Below are positions 1 to 12,000 of a stretch of DNA of 64,000 bases, one piece after another. The stretch lies in NCBI GenBank assembly GCA_035771175.1, contig CM069598.1, positions 8,215,413 through 8,279,412 of the forward strand, in the 5' to 3' direction. Under the pieces are notes generated by a model that worked only from the letters and a program-made list of their open reading frames with translations, was not told the origin of the DNA and did not search any database. Position 1 is the first letter of the stretch. Each line of letters starts with the position of its first letter. Source of the stretch: Paratinospora sagittata (lineage: Eukaryota > Streptophyta > Magnoliopsida > Ranunculales > Menispermaceae). A program made the position numbers and the translations under genes.

Positions 1-3000
1 TGAAAACCTTGAGCAAGCAACACTCATTGAATATCTCAGTCAAGTGAGTGCACACCAAAACCTGCAAATTGGTTGAGTAGACTCTATCAGACAATTCATC
101 CCTATCTAGATGGATAAACCTCATTAAACAAAAAGTGTAGCGGTTTCTGCTTATTATTCATGTTTAAAAACTATCTGATGAAGTTTTACACCAACTGTTA
201 CCTACAACCTCATCATCAAGGCTTGGGGCTAGCCGTGTACAAATAGGTTAAATAAATCCGGACATGGAAGAAGTTTGTTGATTCCATCAGTCTTTATTAT
301 ATTTCCTATTGGGGATTTATCACATTTTACTAGATTTGCTGATTTCTTTTATCTTTCCTAATTAATTCGGTCATCCATCTCAATTTTCTTGCTTCTCATG
401 ATAGTACTGATTTGATGGAACAAAAGGAAATTAGTCATTTTGAACAAGTAGAAATGATCGACGAAATTTGTTCGACCTTTGGAGGGTCATTGCGATCAGC
501 AAAATGATTTATTGTCCCTCCAAGTAGACCAACGCCGTCTGAAATGGACCAGCAAAGAGATTTTACTTGCAATTTAGCAACTAATAGTTTAGCATACTTT
601 ACAACACTACAAATTAAAAAAGGGTTGACTGGGAGATACTAACCTTCTGTAAGAGTACCTTTACCAAATTCATCCAGTAAACATAAAGATCGTGATGTTG
701 CTTGCCTATATATGGTTTGACAATTAAATTAAGCATAGAATTAATTTTTAAAAGAAAAACATAAGTCTGCAGTAATGCCACTTCTTAAGTTTTGTTGTTC
801 CAGGGTTCCAGGAGCTTGGATCTAAACCATATTTGCTAAGCACAACTTTAGAATATTCCATACATTATGACAATGCAGACACATTACTGTATGCCAAAAG
901 CATCTAAAATGGCAAGATCCAAGGCTCCCAAGTTTCCAAGATGCAGCATTTTTTAGGAATTACCTAAGCATCATTCCGACTTGATGCAGGTCAATCATAA
1001 ATGTTGATTGTTCAGGGGTCATATACCTACTTCCCAAAGCGCAAAATATCCTAGTAAACAACACTTATTAATTTTGAACGTCCAATGACAATAAATATAG
1101 TAGAAAAATCCAATAATCTTAAGAATGACAAGTGAGGAATGCAAGTAACAAACCTATCAGTCAAACCAACAGTAGCAGCCTCTGCTGGCACAAAACTTCC
1201 AATGTGAGACAGGAAAACAATCAAAGCAACCTGAAACACATCCCATAAGTTGCTGATAGCTTTCTTCTTCTCTTTTTACCGAAAAGGGAATTATGGATTT
1301 AAAACAATTGTAGTTTGTTGCTTGTAATTGTCTCGCACAATTAAGATACGTGGTATACTATGCAACATGCCATTATAATGTTCAAATGGTAGCTTTATGT
1401 GTACAAAGAAATTAGGTGTACAATATCCCAATACAGTAATTTAAATACTGTCCTCTGCAACCACAACATCATAGATATACATTTATGGTCAAGCCTAATG
1501 TAATTAGTTTTGGTTTCTCTGGGTTCGGGGGGTGGGGGAGTACTGCTGGTACTTCTTGGTCTTTTAGTCTGTACCTTTATTTATGATTAATATATGTATA
1601 ATTATATATGATATATCTTGTTTCTGCTTAAAAAAGAAACAAAAAATTCCTCCAAGTTATTTGGCAACCCCATTCCCATTGAGCCTCTTTTCAAGTAAAG
1701 AAGCCACCAATTAGCAATAAAAAAAACAAAAAAAAAAAGAAACACTGCAATATATTAAAAAAGCCAGTTTTAGACAATAATAAAATCTTGGTATCCAAGC
1801 ATCCAATGTATCTGTTGTACGTTCATCTATAACCTAATGAACACAGAATGTGTGGGGTCCACTCAAATTAGAAACAAAGAGATGGGTTGGTGGCCGCCCA
1901 GGCGGCCACCAACGCCAACAACTCCGCCAACAACCAGCCGTTTAGTTTGATTATAAATAGTATTATTATATATATTTATAATTACCCAAATACCCCTATA
2001 TACTCCTATAAATAGGGCCTTACTTCATTCTTAAATTCAGGTTCAGTGAGATCTATTCTGAGAGATCTATTCAGAGATCCAATCTGTAAGATCCACCTAA
2101 GGGTGAAGTAATACAAGAGTGCTGCTGCCTCCCGTGGACGTAGGCAATTTGCCGAACCACGTTAAATTTGTTGTCTTATTTTTTCTTTCATACTTTACCA
2201 CGATTCCGCATAACAAATTGGTATCAGAGCCAAGGTGAAGCTTTGGAAGAAAAACAGACCCTCTGTCGAATTTTTCGAGACAGCGTCGAAATTTTTGAAA
2301 TTCTGTAACAGTGATCAGAACTGTTTTCTGATCACCCGTGGAGGTAGCTCTTGTTTCCAGGAGTCCAACGCAACAAACGGCGAGAAAAACGGACAAGAAA
2401 CGAGTTTGCAGGAGCCGATCAAAGTTTGATCTCCGTATTTTGCAATTTTTTGTCTGATACTGTTCATTCTCGACACTGTTCATCCGCGACACTATTCATC
2501 TGATCCGAACCCGACCCAGATCTGAACTGTTCATCCGCGGTCCAGCCCACATAGTCCTCACTGTTCATCTACGGCCCAGCCCACACAGTTGCACTGTTCA
2601 TCTGGCCCCGCCCACTCAGTCTGCACTATTTATATCGGCCCAGCCCCGGTTCGGCCGATACTGTTCATCACAGTCCTACACTGTTCATTCGGCCCGACAC
2701 TATTTATCCAGCCCGATACTGTTTATCCAGGCCCGATACTGTTTTTATCTGGCCCAATACTGTTTATTCGGCCCGATTCTGTTTTATCCGGCTCGATACT
2801 GTTCATTTCCTGACCTGATACTATTCATCCCGACCCGATACTATTCATCCGCCTGATTTCAACAAAGTTAGACTCGTTTCCACCATTTTCGACCGTTCCG
2901 GACGCAACCGTACAATCAGTTTCTGCAGATTCAGCTCCTAAGTTATTGATATAGCTTAGTTGGAGTTGTTTATCCTTTTTCAAGCACTTTTCGGCGTCAT

Positions 3001-6000
3001 ACATATCTTCGATCTTAATGGCGGAGGAAATCCCAAGGACAAGCAAGCCTTGGCAAAGAAGTTCGATGTCCAAAGCAAAGTTCGAGGTGGAGAAATTCAA
3101 CGACACCAACAACTTTGGCAGGTGGCAATGCGAAATTCAAGATCTATTATTTCATGAAGGATTACATATCGCCTTGGAAACCAAGCCCAAGGATATGTCA
3201 GATGATGATTGGAATTTCGTCAATCGTCAAGCTTGTGGAACAATCAGACTCTGTTTGGCAAGAGATCAGAAGTACTTTGTCATGAAAGAGACTATGGCAA
3301 CAAGTCTCTGGAAGAAACTAGAGGACAAATACATGACGAAAAGCGTAGAGAACCGACTCTACCTGAAGCAGAAGGCTGAAGAAGCTTCTACATTCTCCGT
3401 TTCATCTATAGACAATTAGTTTGATAGATGGATATTAGATTCTGGATGTTCCTATCATATGTGTCCGAATCGACATTGGTTCTCAAAACTGGATGAGTTC
3501 GATGGAGGAGTCGTGCTCATGGGCAACAACAATACCTGCCAAACAAAGCGTATTGGAACTATACGCCTAGAGATGCATGACGGTACAACAAGACGGCTCA
3601 CGGATGTCAGATATGTCCCAGATCTGAAGAAAAATCTGATCTCCCTAGGAGTCCTTGATTCCAGCGGTTACAAGGTAACCATTGAAGGTGGAGTTCTGAA
3701 GGTTATACGTGGAGCATTCTTGGCCATGAAGGGTACTCAGAAAGGAAATCTCTATTTCCTTGACGGACACACAGTAATCGGAAGTGTATCAGCTTGCACC
3801 AGTTCTAATGATGTTTCACCAGACACTTCCCGACTTTGGCACATGCGGCTCGGACATGTTGGAGAAAAGTCTCTTCAAACCTTGATAAAGCAAGGTTCTC
3901 TGAAAAGTGCAAAGACCGGAAAACTTGACTTCTGCGAGCACTGTATCTTAGGCAAGCAGACGAGAGTCAAGTTTGGAACTGCAATCCACCGCACAAAAGG
4001 AACATTGGATTATGTTCATACCGACGTTTGGGAACCCCCTCAAAATGCTTCATTGCGAGGTAAACGTTGGTTTGTTACTTTCATTGATGATTTCTCACGC
4101 TATGTTTGGGTTTATACCATGAAGCATAAAGATGAAGTGCTAGATATCTTTCTTATATGGAAGAAAATGGTAGAAACCCAAACAGGAAGGAAGATTAAGA
4201 GGCTCAGATCTGATAATGGAGGAGAATACAAGTCAGACCCATTTCAGAAAATTTGTGAATGAAGGGATTGTCAGACATTTCACAGTCCCAGGCACGCCAC
4301 AACAAAACGGTGTTGCTGAACGCATGAATCGTACTTTGGTAGATAAAGTTCGTTGCATGTTATCTCATTCTGGACTGAGCAAGGCATTTTGGGCTGAAGC
4401 TTTGTCATATGCCTCTCATATCATCAATAGACTTCCGGCAACAGCACAAGATGGCAAAACTCCCAAGGAGGTATGGTCTGGACACCCCATTTCAGATCAT
4501 GATTCTCTGCGCATTTTTGGATGCACTGCATATTTCCATGTGAAGGAATCCAAACTGGATCCTAGGTCCAAGAAATCAATTTTCATGGGCTTTAGTGAAG
4601 GAGTTAAGGCTTTCCGACTATGGAACCCTGAGACAAAGACGATTGTAAAATGTCGAGATGTAACTTTTGATGAATCTGTGATGTTAAGCATACAGTTTCT
4701 GATAAAGAAAATAGAGATCCAGATTTGCCTCAGCAGGTGGAGTTAGATATTCCAGTAACTCTTGGCAAGTCAGCAGAGATATCCAACCATCTTGAAGAAG
4801 ACGAGAAGGAAATCTCAGTTGAGGTGGAGGCTCCAGGACCAGACATCAGTCAACAACCAGAATCAATTGCCACCAGTCGACCAAGAAGAGAAATCCGCAA
4901 ACCGGCTCGGTACACTAACATGGTTGCATATGCATTACCAGTCACCGGAGATAATATTCCATACAATTACAAAGATGTTAGTCAGAGTATGGAAAGTGAT
5001 AAGTGGAAAATGGCAATGCATGAGGAGATGAAATCACTCCATCAGAATCAGACTTGGAAGTTGGTTCCACTTCCGAAAGGAAAGAAACCAATTGGCTGCA
5101 AATGGGTTTTCGCTAAGAAGGAAGGCTCACCCAGCACAGATAGTATCTGATACAAAGCCAGACTGGTAGCAAAAGGCTACGCTCAGAGGGAATGAATTGA
5201 CTACAATGAGGTATTCTCACCTGTTTTTAAGCATTCGTCAATTCGAATATTATTGGCTTTGGTTGCACAGTTTGATCTCGAGTTAGCCCAACTCGATGTC
5301 AAAACTGCTTTTCTGCATGGTAATTTAGAAAAAGAGATATATATGTCTCAACCAGAAGAATTCAAAGTACCAGGAAGAAAGCATTGGGCTTGCAAGTTGA
5401 GCAAGTCATTGTATGGCCTGAAGCAGTCACCGAGACAGTGGTACAAGAGATTTGACAGCTTCATCCAAGGGCAGAAATATACCCGGAGTCAGTTTGATCA
5501 TTGTGTCTACTACGCAAACTTCAAGATGGTACATTTATCTACTTGCTTTTATATGTAGATGATATGTTAATTGCATCTAAAAGTACGGTGGAGATCAACA
5601 AACTAAAGGCTCAATTGAGCTTAGAGTTTGAAATGAAGGATCTTGGAGAAGCCAGAAAAATTCTCGGGATGGAGATAACTCGAGACAGGGACAAAGGCAA
5701 AATCTGTTTGACTCAGACTCAGTATTTGAAGAAAGTTCTTCAAACTTTTGGCATTGGCAATGACACAAAACCTGTGAGCACACCATTGGCACCACATTTC
5801 AAGCTAAGTTCATCAATGTCACCAAATTCCGAAGATCAGAAGAAGCAAATGGAGAACATTCCATATGCAAATGCAGTTGGTGCCTTGATGTATGCTATGG
5901 TGTGTACCAGACCTGACATTTCACATGCTGTAAGTATGGTAAGTCGTTACATGCACAACCCCGGTAAAGGCCACTGGCAAGCAGTGAAGTGGATTCTACG

Positions 6001-9000
6001 GTATATTCATGGTACTGTAGATATTGGTTTAAAGTTCGAGAGAGATACGAAAAGTTGTAAGCATCTAGTCGGATATGTGGATTCGGACTATGCTGGAGAT
6101 CTTGACAAGCGCAGATCTACTACTGGTTATGTTTTCATTATGGCAGGAGGACCAGTGAGTTGGAGATCAACACTACAGTCAACAGTTGCTTTGTCTACTA
6201 CAGAGGCAGAGTACATGGCAGTAACGGAAGCTTTCAAGGAAGCAATCTGGCTTCATGGATTGACTAAAGACTTGGGAATTGTGCAGAAGAATGTTGAAGT
6301 TTTCTGCGACAGCCAGAGTGCCATTTGTTTGGCAAATAACCAAGTTCATCACAGTCGAACGAAGCATATTGATGTTCGTTTTCATTTTGTTCGAGAAATA
6401 GTAGAAGAAGGGAGTATTCTTCTGCAAAAGATCAAGACTACAGATAACCCTACAGATATGCTTACAAAGGTGGTTACAGGGATCAAGTTCCAACATTGTT
6501 TGGACTTGATCAACATCTCACGAGCTCGGAGTGCCTAAGGCCACTAATAGAGGCAGCAACAGTTTTTTTGAAGGAAGCTTGCTATCTGTAGAGAGATTGC
6601 AGGTGTGGAAGATCCTTGTTTCACATGAGGTGGAGGTGGAGATTTGTGGGGTCCACTCAAATTAGAAACAAAGAGATGGGTTGGTGGCCGCCCTCGTGGG
6701 CGGCCACCAACGCCAACAACTCCGCCAACAACCAGCCGTTTAGTTTGATTATAAATAGTATTATTATATATATTTATAATTACCCAAATACCCCTATATA
6801 CTCCTATAAATAGGGCTTTACTTCATTCTTAAATTCAGGTTCAGTGAGATCTATTCTGAGAGATCTATTCAGAGATCCAATATGTAAGATCCACCTAAGG
6901 GTGAAGTAATACAAGAGTGCTGCCTCCCGTGGACGTAGGCAATTTGCCGAACCACGTTAAATTTGTTGTCTTGTTTTTTCTTTCATACTTTACCACGATT
7001 CCGCACAACAGAATGGGTGTCAAACAAGAGATTGAACATTTTGGTATGAAATTCAACATTATCCATTAATCGTAAAGCAAGGAAGATGAAGATATTGAAT
7101 GAAACAATAGTATTGAATCTATATTCTTAAGTATTTACATTATTTGTAATAACTCGTATTTGTTTGATAGTAAAAAAGACACTAAATCATTCAAATAGAA
7201 GTTTCAATATTTTCTCAAAATTAGGATTTGATGATTACATTCAAGTGATTAAAGACATTAGGCACACTTAATGAGATTGAGACTTTGATTGAAGTGAGGC
7301 ACAAAATTCATAAAAAAATGAATTATAAATTAATAAATAGTATTAAATTATACTTTTTAACCTACATATTCCATTTTCAGAAAAAGAATATAACAAAGGT
7401 AAAAATCAAAAAAAAGTTCTCTAATTTGCTTAGCATCCATTATAATGTTCATAACAGCATTAATGTTTTGTATTTCATTATTGTCACTAACATTATTTTT
7501 AGTTGAGGAACTTAAATATATAAATATATGTGGTGAAGTTCTCAATGAAATTGTTATATTGGCTCTTTGTTTTAGTTGCTAGTCTTTCTTTTGTTTCATA
7601 GTTTTTCTAATCAATTTGATACAGCATCAGTAGTCCTATCATTTTTTTCGAAATAAACATTATTAATCTCAGATATTTTTGAGAAACTATTTAAGGTACA
7701 TATTGAAAGGAAACAAAATTATAAGATACTGCTAAAAAATGAAAAAATAACACTACACACCTGCTTTATGTAGACGCTTTTGCCTGAATAGTTAGGACCA
7801 GTAATGATGTTGACTCTTCCTGAAATAAGAAATTTAAGATTTCTAAACGCAAGAATGTGAAAATTGTGTTGGACTATGTAGGCAAGTAATTTACCACTGT
7901 CAAGAATCATTGTATCATTGGGAACGAATGTATCCACAATCATTTCCTGCAAAACATGCCTGGTACAAATTTGAAATGTCGTTACGAATTCTATAAATTA
8001 ATTGAAAGATGTCAAAGCATGACATCTAAGGTTAATCTACTTAGATTTATTCTGCAGACAAACCTGCCATTTCGTATATCGAGCACAGGTTCTTCAGTCA
8101 AAATGGGTCTCACATAATTGTTTTGGCGAGCGATCATTGCCAATGATAGGAAACTGAAATATCAGCGTTAGCCACCTTTTTTAGAGAAAAGAAAGAAAGA
8201 AAGAACCTGAAAAATGTTTGAGTTCTATAAACAAAAATAGTGGAAATTTTAGCAGTGGGGTTACCAATCAAGTTCAGCTGCAAAATATACTGCTTTGAGC
8301 AGATGACTGGAAAATAAAAGAACATGGGACACCAAGTCCCTAGTAATTGCTCTTTCCATGTCTGTGCCGAAAAAATTGGGAAAATTAAAGTAAGAGATAC
8401 ATTATGATCATCAACATCATAATTTGAGACTCTTGCACCACTACTTTTAGGACTTCGAGTTTAGAGAAGAAGTCATGGAAGAATGGATTGAATCCTACAA
8501 ACCTAGAATTTTATGATATATATCTCCTAGAACTTTGTCCAGTTCTCGTGTGCTGCTAGTACGATAAAAGAAATTTCTCGTGTCCCCCTCTCCATCGGAA
8601 AACTGACTTGAGCATTTGCATATCAGCATATGTGTGTCACATGTTCAAAAGAATAATAACATGCATTTTTATGCCATTGTATCTTTTGTTTGAGTCCAGT
8701 AAAGTAGTTGCTTACTGCAAATTCAAAATCCTGCAGTTTCTCCAGTGTGGCCTCATCAAATTCTTTAGAAATGCACATCAAATACCCTACAAATGAATAA
8801 ACAATGATTTTGAGATACAATAGTCGTGATAAGCATATATTTATTCAAAACAACAGCTTAATATGCCATAGAAAAGGCATCTTTCAAGGAAAATTTTAAT
8901 CCAACCTTCTACGTACTCAAATTTTGTAAGGTTTGAAGCACACTCACACACCAATTAAGGGCCTCATTAATCCTCATTTTTAAAGTATTATTCACAAGTT

Positions 9001-12000
9001 GAGAATTTATAGCCTTTATAGTTAACTTGAGGGAGTGGATACGAATGTAGTTCCTTTCATAATAGGTGATATTATAATTTATAATATGTTAGGTTTTTAC
9101 AAGCATTATTACAATTGGATATGAAAGAAAGAAAATAGAAATTATAGAATCTCATACTATCTCCACAGGTCTTTTATTTCTTCTTCCTTTCTTTCTCACA
9201 AGCCCCTCTTTAAAAACACAATTCTAACTCTAATCAACATTTAACCTACCAAATTGACAATTGAATTGATCGAGTGATGACTGGTGTTAGAGCAATTGGA
9301 AAGGGAAAGACAAGGTTGCAAATCGACAGAAATGAGAGAAGGCAGACTCACATTATTTCCAAAATTCAATTTTCGTCTTTTAATCTCCTTTCCCAAACTA
9401 GTACTAGAGAAATTACAGGAAAGACTAGCAGGTTTGTGATAAATGATTATGGTACTCTAATTATGGATGAGTTTAGGTGTATGAATGAATTAAAAAAAGA
9501 TAAGTTTAGGGAAATGCTTGAGCGATTTCAAGATAAATAACTAAAACAAGTAACCTAAAATAAAATTTTAGTAGCAATACAAGTAAAATATTGGATTATG
9601 GAGGAGTGATAACCAATCAATATACTAAAGTGGTAATTTTAGTTTCTTTTATATTCGCTCAACCACACAAAAGGAGATAGATTTTGAGCATATGTTGCTT
9701 GTACAATTAAAGTAATCATAGAAGCAAAAAAGTACATCTAGAGCTCTACTGTCATATGTAAGACCACTATGATCAAAGGAGGAACTTTATATATGACCAT
9801 AAGACACTAGCCATGTTGTATGGAGTAGAGTCATGAGGAACTAAGGACCAACACCCAGATTAAATGAGTATTGACAAAGGTGAGGATGTTAAGAGTGGCT
9901 GAGTGGTAAAACTAGAAATTATATTACAAACAAAGACATTTGCAACAGCCAAAGGATTATATGAATGGGCATAAATTGAGGGAAAGTCAACAAAGATGAT
10001 TGGCTATGTGGATTAAAGTTCTACACCTGTCAAAAAGAGTGCAATGATGGAAATTAAAGGCTAAAAAAAGGAAAGAAAAGCGCCAATTTGACTTAATTAC
10101 AATTTTTTTAAGAAAAAAAAACTTCAACTTAGCAATAAATATGTCCCTGGACAGCATTAGATGGTATAACAAGATTCATATAGCCAATCCCAAATATTTT
10201 GAGATGAGACCGGTGTTGTTGTCAATCTCAGTAGCCCACTTGCTATGCCATTAAGTGATCATATTACTCCTTGAAAGTCGAACCTTCTACTTGATAAGCA
10301 TTGTTTTGAATCTTTCCTAACTTGAGATTTTTTATGGTGGATACATAATACTCCAAAACCACTTCTCCAGGACCTCCACTAACAGGCATAGACTAATTCT
10401 TCATCAACACCTCCATCTTACAAAGATGATTTAAGAGATTTATATATTTCAATATACCTTAACAACATTAAAAGGAATAGTTGTAGAAAATTACAAGTAA
10501 ATTTTGTTTAGTATGTGTCATCCCTCTAATCTTCAAACAAAAATATTTCATATATGTGCACCACATAAAAAAAGCCAACTCCATCAAGAGAAGATTTAAA
10601 AAGAGAGAGGCTCAAGACAATTTCTAACATTTTTAGGCATATACTTCGGTGAAAGGAAATGTAACCAACCTATTTGATGCACATAAACAATTTGAGGTAC
10701 AAGCTTATCTCCATATAGAAAAGGGAGGCGTGAAACTTCCATTGATGACACCTATAAGGTATTAATATAGTGCACATATCATGTATTGCGATTGACTTTA
10801 AATAGATGAAATAAAATCTTCTGTCAATGGATAAAATTGGTACCTCCTCTAGAAATCCTGGCAGTTCCTCATATATGTTTCTTAACTCATCCAACTACAT
10901 CTCAAATCAAAGAGTATTATTCACTAAGAATATGTCGAAAATATACAATTAAAAATATTTTGTTAAAATGGTCAAAAGTTGAAGATTAACACAAACACTC
11001 CCCACCTAAAAATAGAGAAGCAAAACCTTGACTCAAAGTTATCTTAACTGAAATTATTATCTCCTTACTTTTGTTAGAAATGAATCTAGAAAGCAAATTG
11101 CATATAGAAGATCATATAGCAATACACAAGCGCAAAAGAAACTAAGATCGGCAACTTATGATGGGCAAATTAAATAAAATCTTGATGCAAATTTAAATAA
11201 CATTATTTGTTGAACGCAACCCTTTTTGAACTCTTTTCCTGAAATAAGAAGTTGTTTTCGTTTTAGCCGCCCATTGCAAAGAATTATTTGTGTCTACATC
11301 ATGTTCTAATAAAGGGGCAATACAAGTAACCTTACCTCCACAATGAAGAGGTTGTTTTGGACTCAAACTCATGACCTCTAAGTCACAATGGAGCAACGGC
11401 AACCATTGCATCAAGGCCTATCCTTCACATAGTTTTTTGGCATCCTAAATATTGTTATTATCATCTCCAATCCCCCTCCTCCAAGTAAGATTTAGATTTT
11501 AATGTATAAAGTCTTACTCTGCCTTCACAACATATTATCCCAATGAGATCGAAAATCATTCTTAACATGTGTCTTTTTAAATAATTTTTAAATCCCAATT
11601 TTCATATTCCTTAATTCACAAAAACATACATACATATCGACCGTATATTAAAAAACAATGTGGTAATTTATCCTTGAGTTATATCCATGCAAATCTCACA
11701 ATTTAATTTTATATAAAACTACACTTATCCCTTGACTACAATATTTGATTCTTAATTTCTTAGTTACTCATTAATGCTTTTTGTTGGTTACAAGTAAAAG
11801 GGCTGCCCGGTGCATGAAACTTCTACACATGGGCAGGGTTCCGAGGAAAGGTCGGACCACTTTGGAATCTATTGTAAGCAACCTTACCTTGTACCATAAG
11901 AGGTTGTTTTCATGACTCGAACTCATGACTGCATGGTCACATAGCAACAACACTTACAATCGCGCCGAGTCTTTTGCTGGTTACAAGTAATGAATTTTAA

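Larger units (their letters stand above)
1851..7010 (+). mobile_element. Complete-ended Ty1/copia LTR retrotransposon (Tork/TNT1-like), coding-defective
   Basis: A 5160-bp element has two near-identical LTRs, TG...CA termini, a primer-binding site, a polypurine tract and the copia order gag-protease-integrase-RT-RNase H. It is flanked by the 5-bp duplication GAATG (1846-1850 and 7011-7015). It sits in the MSH5 intron between the Walker A exon (7761-7819) and the next exon (1154-1230), antisense to MSH5. The internal reading frame is broken in several places and gag is deleted, so it cannot encode its own machinery. TNT1/Tork placement rests on recognisable pol motifs and is tentative. Confidence 0.95.

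Noticed and set aside
2097..2492. 131-codon minus-strand frame across the copia LTR and leader
   Set aside because: Overlaps the LTR, primer site and leader of a plus-strand retroelement; chance frame.
3417..3419. TAG between gag and protease as programmed readthrough
   Set aside because: The surrounding deletion and many other stops make a simple nonsense change more likely; no readthrough context recognised.
6179..6496. 105-codon minus-strand frame
   Set aside because: Antisense shadow of the RNase H region.
9274..9540. 88-codon plus-strand frame as a gene
   Set aside because: No recognised family, intronic in MSH5 and next to a LINE relic; left unannotated.
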